Shown here one piece after another: positions 21,759 to 34,299 of a stretch of DNA of 64,000 nucleotides. Source of the DNA: Panicum virgatum. Lineage: Eukaryota > Streptophyta > Magnoliopsida > Poales > Poaceae. The position numbers and the translations under genes were made by a program. A model generated the notes under the pieces. The model was not told where the DNA came from. It was given only the letters and a program-made list of their open reading frames with translations, and made no database searches. Where the stretch lies: contig NC_053139.1 of the NCBI RefSeq assembly GCF_016808335.1, positions 21,018,782-21,082,781 of the forward strand, given 5' to 3'. How positions within the stretch are numbered: position 1 is the stretch's first letter; every line of letters starts with the position of its first letter.

Positions 21759-24540
21759 GACTCACCAGAAGGTTTTAAGATGCTAGAGCTTCGGAAATCA
21801 CTTCCAGCATACAAGGAAAAAGAAAGGCTTCTGGCAGCCATTGCATGGAATCAGGTATGCAAGCTTGAAAAATGCCCTGGATACCATCTAATGACTATGA
21901 GACCATAGTCCCATTATTATTTACCCTTATTATTTACCCAGTAACCTATTATTTCTCTGGCACCTTTGTGCAACGCCAGGTTATAGTAATTTCTGGGGAG
22001 ACAGGATGTGGTAAAACAACACAGCTGCCTCAATTTATATTGGAGTCGGAAATAGTCTGGCCGAGGGGCCTTCTGTAACATAATTTGTATCCACTGAGAG
22101 TATCCACTGAGAGAGGAGAGAGCCTTGGTGAATCGGTAAGTTCAATTGTTTTTGTCAACTTCACTACTGTAACTCGTCTGTAATATGTGTAAGGAATAAG
22201 GACAAAACTCGTTACTAGATTCTCTCCATTGTATTTGCATACGATACTAGCTTTTTTAATAGGTTGGCTATAAAGTTCGATTGGAAGGAGTTAAGGGAAA
22301 AGACACACATTTGCTTTTCTGCACCAGTGGCATTTTATTGAGACGATTGCTGAGTGACCGAAACTTGAATGGTGTGACTAATGTATTTGTTGATGAAATA
22401 CATGAAAGGGCATGGATGAAGGTTAGATACCATATTGGTATTGCTCCCTTCCCCCCTTTGAGGTTCCATCTATGTTCAGTTCATAACATTGCTCTGTTAT
22501 TGCACTGATTTATTTTGTAGATTCCCTATTGATTGCACTGAAAGATCTATTATCACGGCGCCGTGATTTGAGGTTGATATTGATGAGTGCTAGTTCTGTT
22601 TTTAAGGCGTCGCCTAGGCGTCCAGGCGGTAAAAAAGTTGGGGCGTCGGGGTCGCTTAACCATCCGTGCGTATGGCGTCCGCCTTGACGAGGCAGGCGTC
22701 CGAGCGCTGCCCAGGCGGCTGCGGCGGACGCTTCACTCGCAGAAAACCGAGAGAGCCCGGCCCCAATCTTTCCCGCGCGGAAAGAATCAGGTTCCCGCCG
22801 TCCGCCTGCCGCGCGGGAAAGAATTGAGACATCAAGAGATAGGGAAGAGGGATTGAGAGAAGAAACAGACCTTCCCCTTCCCGCGCAGCCCGACCCTGCC
22901 CGCGCGCGGCGAGCCGGCGGCTCCCGGCAGTGCAATCTCTCATGCACGACCCTGCAGGCGGAAAAGGGGCCACCTCCCGGAGCGGCGCGAGGACGAGGAA
23001 GATCGTGCCGCTGGGAGGAGATCTGGCCGGAGTTGGGGTCGATCCGGTGAGCGGCGGAGCAGGCTGGAGGAACGAGCAGGCGGCAGGCGACTTGTGGCGG
23101 CGGTGGCGGCGTTGCGTTGTGGGAGGGGAGAAGCCGCAAGAGAGGACGGCGCCGGCTGTATTGTGTGCGTGACTCTGCAAGCACGTGAGTTGGGACAGGG
23201 GGCTATAGGGTAAGTTTGGGCTGGTTGGGCTAAGTGGTGAGTGGACCGTTGACTAGCAGCCCAATAGCCTATATCTGTCTTTATTCTTTGATTAGAAGCT
23301 GATTGGAGTGTTACCCTGATTAGGACATTAGGTGCTCTATTTTATATGTTAATTGCTTTGTTTCATGTGCCAGAGTGTTTTGTTTATGGACATTATGAAG
23401 TCAGTAAGGCGTTGCCTCGCCTCGCGCCTTAAGCGCCTTGGTGGCTGAGCAGTGGCATGTCGCCTCGCCTCGCCTTTCCGCTTTAAAAACATAGAGTGCT
23501 ACTCTAAATGCGTAACTATTCTCAAGTTATTTTGGAGGAGCCCCAACTATCCACATTCCTGTGATTTACTGTGTTTTTGTACCGAAATCACTCAAATACT
23601 GTATAAATAGTTCTTTTCCATCCTTCATTAACTCTGAGGAAGCTGTACTGATTCTTTCACTATTTTGTTTTCTCGAATGCTAATTCAGGGATTCACACAT
23701 CCGGTGAGGGCACATTTTCTGGAAGATATATTGGACAAGTCAGGCTATGGGTTGACCTCAAGCAACTAACTTGATGATTATGGCCAAGATAAAGTCTGGA
23801 AAACTCAAAGACAGCTTCTGCCTAGAAAAAGGAAAAAATCAAATTACTACACTTGTTGAGGTGTTGAGGTACTTATCCAAAACAGAGGTCAATGAATGTA
23901 ACCCTGCTCAACACTATTCAAATAATATTAATGTACTATGCAGGATGCCCTGAAAAATTCAAGCTTTGAATATGGTTCCAGAACGCGAGATTCTCTAGCA
24001 AATTGGAATCCTGATTGCATTTTGTTCAACCTCATAGAGGCTGTTCTGTGCCACATATGTCGCAAAGAACGACCTGGTGCTGTTTTAGTTTTGATGACCG
24101 ATATTAGTTGCTTGAAGGATCAACTGAAAGCACATCCATTGTTAGGTGATCCAAATAGGGTTTTGCTGCTTGCATGCCATGGTTCTATGGCTACTGCTGA
24201 GCAGGTAATTGTTATAATCTGGTTTATCATAGTGATGTTCTTTATACTACTACAATCATGTCACTAAATCTGATGCATATATTGCCTAAATGCATATCAT
24301 ACACAAGGCATATTTTTCTGTATGTTTCTATCTTGTTGGTCGCAGAGGCTAATATTTGAGAAGCCACCTCCTAATGTCCGGAAGGTAGTCCTAGCCACAA
24401 ACATGGCAGAAGCAAGTATTACAATAAATGATATCATTTTTGTTGTGGATTGTGGCAAAGCAAAGGAGACCGCATACGATGCGTTAAACAATACCCCCTG
24501 CTTACTCCCCTCATGGATTTCAAAAGCTTCCGCTCGTCAG
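21759..24540 (+). pseudogene. DExH-box RNA helicase pseudogene (DExH3/DExH5-like), truncated
   Basis: Exons 21759-21854, 21980-22135, 22263-22421, about 22521-22592 plus 23502-23570 (split by a hAT element), 23689-23860, 23944-24204 and 24346-24540 follow the plant DEAH/RHA helicase. Visible motifs: GETGCGKTT (Walker A), DEIHE (Walker B), MSA-T (motif III), [11 protein letters not shown] (motif V). Defects: TAA with loss of motif Ia near 22075, a one-base deletion after DEIHER, GAA-to-TAA near 23510, CAA-to-TAA near 23770, an extra A near 23830, and loss of a Gly-Trp-Asp near 24097. The exon with RRGRAGR (motif VI) and everything beyond is missing. Introns are retained, so this is a DNA copy, not a retrocopy. 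Confidence 0.85.
22593..23493. mobile_element. hAT-like element inserted in a helicase exon
   Basis: Perfect 8-bp target duplication GAGTGCTA at 22585-22592 and 23494-23501, splitting the motif III codons. The ends are GTTCTGTTTTTAAGGCG and, reversed, TATGTTTTTAAAGCG. The body is GC-rich near 22640-23180, with GGCGTCGCCTAGGCG-type words at the left and GGCGAGGCGAGGCG at the right. The ORFs inside are low-complexity and show no transposase, so the element is non-autonomous. Confidence 0.85.
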
Positions 24541-25025
24541 GTGAATGCTTAGCTTCTGTTTTGTTGTCTCATCTTTAACAGGCATGTGCTTCTTACTGTG
24601 TTGAGTTTTAAATGTTGAACAGATGTAGGGTTAGCGACTTAGCATTTATTTAGAGTGCAGATTAGTATACATGGAAATTGCAACAATCGAATTGGAATCA
24701 TGTCTTGATGACAAAAAAATGAAAGCTATCGTGTCATCGGGCTCAAATACCTTTTCTTTTTGTCCACCGGCAGAATGTTGCAATTATCATGAACACTGCC
24801 CAATGCCCATGAATCACACCTTTCTTACTATAATTGTTGCCTTTTATTATAGTCACATGTCCTAAAAAATTATTTTCCCCATTTTGTTTTAAAACATATA
24901 TAGCTGCAGGCACTTAGTCTGGTAAATTCTTATGATACAGAACAGGTGGTCTAGACACTGAGGAATTGGCCATTACGAATAGTACCTTCCATGAGAGGCT
25001 TGGTTTCAGACTACCTGTAATCAAA
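24541..25025. other. Non-coding tail after the helicase fragment
   Basis: The next expected helicase exon is not here. Only short ORFs occur. It looks like intron-derived or unrelated sequence. Confidence 0.45.
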
Positions 25026-25207
25026 ATCCCAGTAACTACATATTGCAATGGCCAGTGATGGCAGCGGAAGAACAGGCGGTGATGCTACACATAGTTCTTC
25101 GCCACTTGTCATGGTGATCCCAGTAACTACATATTGCAATGGCCAGTGATGGCAGCGGAAGAACAGGCGGTGATGCTACACATAGTTCTTCGCCACTTAT
25201 CATGGTG
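25026..25207. repeat. 91-bp tandem duplication
   Basis: Units 25026-25116 and 25117-25207 are almost identical (one visible G/A difference near the end). The reading frame is not kept in any long ORF. Confidence 0.9.
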
Positions 25208-26227
25208 AAGATATCTTTTGAAGCTAGATTGGGGTACGCCATTTGATAGAAAATGGATTGCAGCCTTCCTATAAAGGTGCAATTCGTTAGCTTCTCATGC
25301 TTGCTTGAGCTATGGTAATAATGGGTGCTCAAATTTTTGGTGTCTTCTATAGTTCTATTGATTACCTTGATTGAAATGTCTCAGCTCCTTGTCGTCATCA
25401 TGGATATAAGGTGCGGTTCTGCTGCCCACTTATGGTATGTCACCTGTTTTGAATCCTTTCTGCTACCTTTCCCGTGAAGTTAATGTTTTTGTCTCATTGC
25501 AGAGATACATAGTTGTTTCAATAGTTTAACTATTAGAGTGGTACAGATATCTCCTAGGTTTCATAAATATTTTACATTCAGTGCAGAGATCATGGACGAG
25601 AGCTGCTGAAAATCATGGGCACGAGTGCATCAGATTTTTTTTCCTTGCTATATTTCTTCAACGCGATAAAAGGATAGGCGCGGAGCTCCTATGGGTTAAT
25701 TGATCCAGATTCCTCCACCTGATCCACGCAACTAAGGAGAGTGATGAGTCAATATAATTCGCTGGTGTTTCTTTTGGTCCACAGATTTTCCTTGTATATG
25801 TTATCGTGATGAACTTGTGTATCAAGCTAATCTTTCTATGATCTTTTTCTTATTTGCTTCTTTGTATGATCATATTTTTCCTTTGCTTCACATGATGATT
25901 GATGGTCATGATTTATATGGCACTTGCATTCATATTGATGAATAGCATGTATATGTTAACTTGCTCCCTTTAATTTAAGACAACTGATCACAAGGCATAT
26001 CAGGTACAAACTAATCTCTTCGTGCAAGCGTGGAAACTTCTAATCTGGGTCACAAGATCAACATCTAAGGGGCATAGGGATTGGGTAATTTTACACTTAA
26101 CTGCCCACCTCTAATCATACTTTTGCAAATTCTCCCTTTCACTCTCATTGGTTATTTCATCGCGCAACAATCATTTTTAAATATCTCCACTTTAAACACA
26201 TGCCTGTGACACATGCATCTCCACTAG
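25208..26227. other. AT-rich non-coding stretch ending in a possible Helitron 3' terminus
   Basis: No gene seen. At 26200-26218 an imperfect hairpin (ATGCCTGTGACACATGCAT) is followed by CTCCA and CTAG|T at 26224-26228. Exactly at this point the neighbouring copia reading frame begins. The sequence does not fit the GCACG-type ending of the 8832 Helitron, so it would be a different family or chance. Confidence 0.35.
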
Positions 26228-27875
26228 TCTTAAGACAAACTGGGAGTCTTCCCAGTCTACATCTCATATGGTGCTACGGATTTAAATGGTATCCTATTTA
26301 GTGTGAAACCTGTTATTTCTAGAGCGTAACCCCAAAACGATAACGGCAGGTCCGACTAGCTCATCATTGATTGAACCATATCCAACAGAGTTCGATTACG
26401 TCGCTCAGACACACCGTTCCTCTGAGGTGTTCCAGGCGGCGTAAGTTGTGGAACAATTTCGCAACTCTTCAGATGATTGCTAAATTCGTGGCTCAGATAT
26501 TCTCCTTCACGATCAGATCGTAAAGCTTTAATCTTCTTGCCACACTGATTTTCAACTCCGTTCTGAAATTCTTTGAACTTTTCAAAGGTTTCAGACTTAT
26601 ACTTCATTAAGTAAACATAACCATATCTACTCAAGTCATCAGTAAAAGTTATGAAATATTAAAATCCTCCTCTAGCAGTCGAGTTCATTGGTCCGCACAC
26701 ATAAGTATGTATGAGTTCCAACAAGTCCGATGCTCTATCTGAAAAACCTGTGAATGACGTCTTGGTCGTCTTGCCTAGCAAACAAGTTTCGCATGTCTCG
26801 TATGATTCAAAATCAAACTAAGTTAGAAGCCCATCCGTATGGAGTTTCTTCATATGTTTTTTACGTATATGACCGAGACGACAATGCTACATATAGGTAG
26901 GATTCAAATCATTAAGTCGAGGCTTTTCAACACTTCTATTACAGATTGGTGAATCATCAAGATTTGAAACAAATAGCCCATTCTTAATAGATGCAGAAGA
27001 CACAAACATATTATTCTTAGAGATCACACAACTATTGTTTTCACTTGCAAAAGAATAACCATCATTCGTCAAATATGAAGGAGACACAATGTTTCGACTT
27101 AAACTTGGAACAAAATAACAATTATTAAGCTCCAAGACAAATCCTGACGGGAGGTGAAGTTGCATCGTCCCGACGGCCAAAGCAGCAACTCTTGCATTAT
27201 TGCCGACGCGGAGTCAACTTCTCCTCTTTCAACGCTTCTACTCATTGTCATTTCTTACATCGAATTGCAAATATGAGCAACCAATCCGGTATCAAATATC
27301 CAAAAATTAACACGAGAATCAGCGAGAAATATTTCTGTAATATGAACAACAAGCGTACCTGTGTTGGAAGAACGGTTCTTCAACGAGGCTAGGTACAGCA
27401 TGCAGTTTCTCTTCTAGTGTCCTGGCTGGTGACAATGAAAGTACTCTTTATCTGCAGCTGGTACAGATTTAGCATTGGGAGTTGGGTTCGGCTTGGGGTT
27501 CACAATCTTAGCCTTACCCATCTTCTTCCAAGAAGAACCTTTCTTCTTGAAGTTAGGCTTATTCTGGACAGCCATCACATGGCCGCCACTTGCGCTTTTC
27601 TTGATGTCACTCTCTACTATTTTGAGCATGCCGCACAGCTCATTTAGGCCTTTTTCAGCCCCGTGCATATGGTAGTTCGAGATGAAGTTACCATAGCTCG
27701 GCGGCAAAGAGGTAAGAATGAAATCAGTGGCCAACTCTTGGCCAAGTGGGAAGCCCAGCTTCTCCAACCTCTATGTGTAACCAACCATCTTGATTACATG
27801 TGGGCTCACTGCTGCGCCTTCTGCCAGCTTGATCTCGACAAAGGCTTTGGACACATGTCAGGCGCATTCACAAGG
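26228..27875 (-). mobile_element. Ty1/copia remnant: gag and integrase only
   Basis: On the minus strand: gag (27767-27414; LGFPLGQELATDFILTSLP, then the start of a zinc knuckle YFHCHQPGH), the pre-integrase region (27180-26887), then the integrase core (26634-26356) with DDLSRYGYVYL, LRSDREGEY and the Glu of NGVSERRNRT, continuing with stops to 26228 (SFWGYALE-like). The frame stops abruptly at 26228, next to CTAG|T. Reverse transcriptase, RNase H and both LTRs are absent. The right end is cut by a truncated gypsy LTR. Confidence 0.85.
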
Positions 27876-27877
27876 AT

Positions 27878-28957
27878 CCATGGGCCCACCAAAGCATCCA
27901 AATAGACTTAAGACAGGCCCTTACACCCATACATACAATGGGGGCCCACCTAGCATCCTTCGGGTCAAATTTGGGACCGGTTCGCCACCAAAACCGGTCG
28001 GCCGACCAACATGGTCGCCCGACCGGGTTCTGGCGTCACCGACCTCCATCTTCCATGTGTCAACTCCTCATTCAATGTTAAAGGTGGTTCCAGGAGGATC
28101 CGGGCTGAACTCATGGCAGAAGACTCCTGGCTCCCTCTTATATATATGAGTGGAGGGGTGAGAATTAAGACATCACACACACACAACACTTCACTCACTT
28201 TTAGAGTTTAGAGTTACCTTGCAAGGGCTAGGGGTAGAGGTACTCAGGAGGGGCGCCAGTCACGACGCACTTCTCCAAATTGTACCTCTACGAGAGTGAG
28301 GGAGAATCGGGGGAAGTGCCGGTTCTGTCGGCACTCTTCTTCGCTTGTATCTCGATGGATGCTTATCAATCATAGTAAGTATTCGTGATTTCCTTCCTTA
28401 GAAATAGATTTTAAGTTCAAGTACTAGTTCTATCGTTTACGGGATTGAGCGTCCACTCAAGGGTAGTGGATGACTCTAGAGTAGGACTCCGGGTAGAGAA
28501 GGATAATCTTGTACGCCTCTAGAGTTAGTACGAGATAGCGTAGACGTGGTGTCTAGGCTAGCTTTTACCATTTGGTTGTTTTGTATGCCCATGGTTTGTA
28601 GAGGTAACCGGCAGGTGGTGACAGCCCTGTCCGTTGCCTAGTAATCCTCCATGTTCGGTTACAAAATAGTACTCAATCATCGGAGCGTTTGGCTTTTAGC
28701 CAGGGGAAACCGATGGCCCGAAGTAAATGACGACTATAGATCTTGTCTTGTCCGAAGTTCTGAGCCTCAGGAATCCTCTCAGCCCCTTTTCTCTTCAGTA
28801 GTGTGGTGTCCTTGGACGAGTTAGAGCCTTAGATAGCAAACTCACGTCCCCCTGTGGATACGATACCCTGGAATACTCTTGGGTGAAAGCCTACGACGAT
28901 ATTCGTGCGCTTGCGGATTCTATTCATGATGCTACGAAACGTCAACAGAAGCTAAGA
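27878..28957 (+). repeat. Truncated gypsy-type LTR, inverted relative to the 29850-36372 element
   Basis: The reverse complement aligns with the first 1.1 kb of the LTR at 29850, ending ...CTACGAAACGTCAACA at 28957. It lacks about the first 320 bp of the LTR at its left side. No primer site follows, only LINE sequence, so it is a solo, truncated LTR. Confidence 0.8.
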
Positions 28958-29849
28958 GACAATTTTTGGAATAATGATGACGGATAACCCCAGAGGAGAA
29001 TTTGGAGCTGGACCCAGCTTTTACAATGGAGGAGGTGAGGAGAGCAGTGTTTGGGTCCTACTCTGATGGAGCTCCTGGCCCTGATGGGCTACATTTCCTC
29101 TTCTACCAACACTTTTGGGACCTAATTAAGGTGGACCTTATGGCCATGTTCAGTAGTTTTGAAAAGGGTGGGCTGAATTTAGCTAGGCTAAATTACACCA
29201 CCATTATCCTAGTTCCTAAGGAACCTAATTCAAAGGATCTTAAAAAGTTCAGACCTATCAGCTTATTAAATTGTAGCTTCAAAATCTTTTCTAAGGTGCT
29301 GAACAATAGACTGATCAAAATCTGTGATAGATTAATTGCCTATAACTAGACATCCTTCATTAAAGGAAGGTTTATCCTTGAAAGTGTAGTCGCTATCCAT
29401 GAAACTATCCATTAGGTGGTGAAAAGGGGAGAGAGTGGGATTATTCTAAAACTAGACTATGAGAAGGCATACAAAGAGTGAGCTGGGAGTTACTCGAGGA
29501 GATGCTACATTCTAGAGACTTTAGCCAAAAGTGGATATGCTGGATCAACAATATTGTGAGGGATGGCTCTCTCTGCGTTAAAATTAATGATGAAGATAGT
29601 AAATACTTCCGGACTGAGAGAGGGTTGAGGCAAGGAGACCCTCTGTCTCCCCTCCTCTTCAACCTCGTTACTGATGTATTTACTAGAATGCTTATGAAAG
29701 TAGCAGATCAAAGTCTTATTTCTGGACAGTTATCCAATGTGCTAGAATAAGGGGTAATCAGTTTGCAATACGCCGATGACACCATTCTTTTCCTTGAGAA
29801 TAACTTGGAGAAGGCTCAACACTTTAAATGGATTCTGGCTTGTTATGAG
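28958..29849 (+). mobile_element. LINE reverse transcriptase, 5' part
   Basis: Plant L1-type RT frames: GAPGPDGLHFLFYQHFWDL, FRPISLLNCSFKIFSKVLNN, LKLDYEKAY, GLRQGDPLSPLLFNL and the YADDT catalytic box near 29770. There is no endonuclease domain in front, so it is 5' truncated. In-frame stops are visible near 29347, 29413 and 29747. The sequence resumes at 36373 after the LTR element. Confidence 0.85.
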
Positions 29850-31269
29850 TGTTGACGTTTCGTAGCATCACGAATAAAATCCGCAAGCGCACGGATATCG
29901 TCACAGGCTTTCACCCAAGAGTATTCCAGGGTATCGTATCCACAGGAGAACGTGAGTATACTATCTAAGGCTCTAACTCATCCAAGGACACCACACTACT
30001 GAAAAGATAAGGGGTTGAGAGGATTTTCTAAGGCTCAGAACTCAGCATAAGAGAAGATTTATAGTCGTCATTTACTTCGGGCTACTGGGTTCCCCTGACT
30101 TAATTAAGCCAGACGCTCTGGTAACTGTGCACTATTTTGTAACCGAACGTGGAGGATTACTGGGCAATGGATAGGGCTGTCACCACCTGCCGGCTACCTC
30201 TACAAACCATGGGCATACAAAACAACCAAGTGGTAAAAGCTAGCCTAGACACCACATCTACGCTATCTCATACTAACTCTAGAGGCAATCAGGATTATCC
30301 GTCTCTACCAGGAGTCCAACTCTAGAGTCATTCACTACTCACTAGTGAATACTTGATCCCGTAAACGATAGACTAGTACTTGAACTTAAACTCTAATTAT
30401 AAGAAAGAAAGTCGCGAATACTTATTATGATTGATAAGCATCCGTAGAGGTACAGGCAAAGAAGAGTGCCGACAGACTCGGCACTTCCCCCAACTTTCCC
30501 TCACTCTCGTAGAGGTACAATTTGGAGAAGAGCGCCATTACCAGCGCCCCTCCTGAGTACATCTACCCCTATTCTCCTACACCCCTAGGCTGCCTAAAGC
30601 ACCTAGGATGAGCTCTCATGCTCCAAAAGTAGAAGAGAGTTGATGTGTGAGATGTTTCATTTCTTACCCCCTCCTCTACTATTTATAGGAGGGAGCCACT
30701 GGTCTTGACGCCGTGGATTGAGTTGAAGCTGAACCGACATCTAGGACTAATGGAGGGCCTCCACGTGGAAGGGGTAAGGCGGTGGCCACTGGACTGGTCG
30801 CCCGACCGGGTTGGTCAGCCGACCATGGGTCGGTGCGAACCAGCCTCCCCTTTGACCAGGAGACTTCCATGTGGGGCCCTTATCACTTTGGCACGTGGGA
30901 TAGCTTCTGATAAGTTGGTTTCACCACTCTGGTGGGCCCATGGATCCTCACGCTCGTGTCTGATTGGTCAAGAAGAGATCGCCTTGGATTACTGACGTGT
31001 CATTGCTCCATGGGCTGCGTCTCCTCTTGTGTGGCCTCCAAATGGGCCATGTTGGCCATTAGGCTTGTTTGTGCTTGATTGGCCATTTGTACCTTGGATC
31101 ATATTTGCGAATTTCCTGTACTTTTGGCTAGAATTCACCTGCACACATTTTCATACTAGCATATGTGGAATTCGTTAATAAATAACCCTATGCTAACATT
31201 TATTCCTTTTGATGCTCAACTTTTGCACGATAGTTGACGCTTGAAATAAGTCATTATCGAGCGTTAACA
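29850..31269 (-). repeat. 3' LTR (1420 bp) of the nested gypsy-type element
   Basis: TG...CA bounded. Contains the segment around 30411-30515 that is missing from its partner. Confidence 0.9.
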
Positions 31270-34200
31270 AGATCCCCCACACTTAGTTCTTTGCTCGTCC
31301 TCAAGTAAAGGCTAGAACTAAGGCGGACCCCGACTTCCATATGATATGGCACCTGCATACAGATTATTCTAAGCTTCACCCTTACCTATGAATTTTGATG
31401 TGTCTACCATAATGTTGGGAAGTTGAAGAGTGGAACGATGCTGACTTCAGTCTCCTCCACTCCCCTGTTATATGACTGGGGGTTTTGGAAATATTTTTGC
31501 AAAGACCAACCATAGATTTACTTCTCCATAGGATCTCTCATATCGCTCATTGTGTATATGTCCTCACCAAGGCATTGCCTCTTTTCATCCTACTACTAAA
31601 GATAGCTTATGTGGAGCTCATGGTAGGTGAAATGGAAGCATGCTCTTATGTCACATATATTGCAAAATCAAATATTGGATCCATGGAGATGACATATCAA
31701 ACAAGTTGATCAAGATTGTGCACATGTGTGGAGGGTGGATGGTGGAAATAGAATACTTCTTTTATGGATCTCTCTCCCTTTTATTTGGATAACATAAGGA
31801 CATGGCTATATATATGTATATATTTTTTTCTTGGACCTTCATGTGTCCAAATTTTTTTCAACACTAGGACCTTCATGTGTCCCTTATTTTTTGGGTTATG
31901 CTTCTTGGGCATGCCATCTTTTCTTTCTCTTTTTTTTTTATAGCCCATGCCTCTTTTGAGTGATACTAGAGAGAGATCATTAGATATGGAGTTTTATTTT
32001 GTGGATGGATGGAGTAGGATAGCTAACTTACAGTGTAGAAGTTTAGTTGGTGGAGTGCACGTGATCTTGATCAAGCAAGTATGAAAGACATCTCACTAGG
32101 GTCACAAAGTTTGATGAATCTCAAAGCAACAACAAGGCATATATGTATAAAGTTTGTATCATGAAGATCAACATATGGCTTTGGTAGAACAAACACGTGG
32201 AGTTGTAAAGCTATGGAGGTTTTCTTTTTGATAAAAAAATTCCCAGATATAAGCAGATAAACCAAGAATTCTTTCATCAAACCATATCTCACTTTTCAAC
32301 AACCTAACGATTATGGGTTCCCTAAGATATGATTCACAAGCTCAGGCTTAGCAAAGAATAAAAAGTATGCAAGCCAATCATAGAGTAGCACAAAACCAGA
32401 GAATAACCTTGAGTTTAATTTTAATGATTTGCAATGATTCTCATTTAAACTCATAGGTTGGGGAGAGTGAGGGTTAGAGTGCACAAACCGTCACGATGAA
32501 GAACGAACAGGGGTAGTACTGGTTGGCTAAACCTTGGTTTCTGCCGACCAATGCTAGCACCAGTTCATCTTGGCCTTTTGCGTGTTGGTTCGTTCTGTGT
32601 TGTGCACGTGTTAGGGGTGATCTCGAGTGTATGTGCATCAAAGCTCCGAGAGATCTCCCCTACACTTATGCTTGTACCTGGTGCTTATTTAAAAACAAAA
32701 AATAGAAACAAAACAAAGGCTTTACCGGTTTTAAGAACCAGGGAGCTCTAAAATTTATTGAAACTAAAATTTTAATCTCACCATGGAACTTACTCAAGCA
32801 AGGCTGAATTAAGATTGCGTCAACAGGAGTATACTGCACAATCATTAATCCATTACCTTGGCCTACCTTTTCGCTTAAGTTCAGCTCAATGACTCACCCA
32901 TTTTGGATTTGAAGATTTTCCTCCATGGATTAGTCCGCACATACAACCAATATCTATAAAAGTATTAACTCTAGGAACGTCAATCAAACTTGATAGAAAG
33001 CCTAGTTTAACTGAAGAGGACATTTTAACCTAAGCACCATGCTTAATTTAAAAGGTCTATGAATGTGTTTTGCAACACACATTCAAACCAGAGCAAACAA
33101 GAACAGATAAAGAAAGCATGAAGCATGATTAAACTTTATTTAAGAGGAGATAGGCATGAGCACGAACCTGGTTATCCTCGGGCGACCTCCTGGAATGGCT
33201 TTGTTTAATGTCAAAAGCAGGACATTGGAGCACTTACCATGGTGTCTTGTTGATGAAGACAATATTGTCACCATGGAAACTCCTCTTATTTTTTTTTCTT
33301 TTTTTAGAGCAAGATGCGAGGACTAGCACCAATTCCAAAACAAGATATGAATTGAGAAAGGAACTTACTTCGGGGTACTCACATGCCTCCCTCACACTTG
33401 GAGTTTGCATTGCTGGGCAACAAAACTTCAAGTGTGTGGAGTTCAAATCTCCTTCTGTAGTTGTTCTTCCATCAAGACATATCGAGGCGTTGTAGTTGGT
33501 GTAGCTCTCATGTTCATAGGCGTTTTCTGTCCATCGTTCTTTCGATCTCCACCTGGAATGGTTAGCGACCAAAAATACCAGAAGGAAGACTACGTCATAG
33601 AACATGCTCTTGCTTTTTATTGAAAAGGAAATAAATAAATGATAATCCGGGCTATCTCCCGGTAGTGCTTTATTTTTGTGGTCATAAGCTTGACCATAAA
33701 AATTCTTGCAGCCATCATTGGTGATGGGTCATTGTTTCACCACCAATTGTTGCAACTAGCTACAAGGTTAGTGCCACGGTGCACCCACGAAATCTGCAAT
33801 GTTTACGATAAACATATACATCTACAACCAACCTTCTGAAAAATTTGCAGAAGAGGACCATAAGGTGGTTGTAGTCCTCATGTGTGGACGGTGCACTAAG
33901 CATGCCTGACTCTGGAGTGGCATTGAATGAGCATGATATTTCAAAAATGACGGTCCCATGCTCGTTTTTGGAATCCTTTTCATTGGACTCCAGAGTTGGC
34001 GCCTCACAAAATTCTATGGCCCATTGATTCTCCATCTCATGAGATGCATCGTGAAAGATCATAGTTGTATCTCGATCAAGGTCGAGAACAACATATTGTA
34101 GGCAAGCGGGAAGAGGCTCAAACTCATTCGAGGGCGATGATGAACGTTCATCTTCACAAAAGTGAAGGCTATCTTCCGAGTCGTACTCTTCAAAAGATTT

Positions 34201-34299
34201 TGCAACTTCCAGGAGAACGGGCTCGGATGATACGAACGGATATGTATGCTCCTTCTCCTCGAGCGAGTTCTACTTGGGAAGAGGCTTTGCCAAAAGATT
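31270..34299. other. Interior of the gypsy-type element without coding function
   Basis: Between the polypurine side and gag I see only short ORFs and T-rich runs (31800-31940). This is where pol would lie in an autonomous relative. Confidence 0.6.

Noticed and set aside
8786..26227. A single outer Helitron from 8786 to 26227 carrying all three gene fragments
   Set aside because: The 3' junction at 26227 interrupts a copia element, but the sequence left of 8786 is not the missing copia part, and the 26227 end does not match the family of the 8786 end. Kept only as separate observations.
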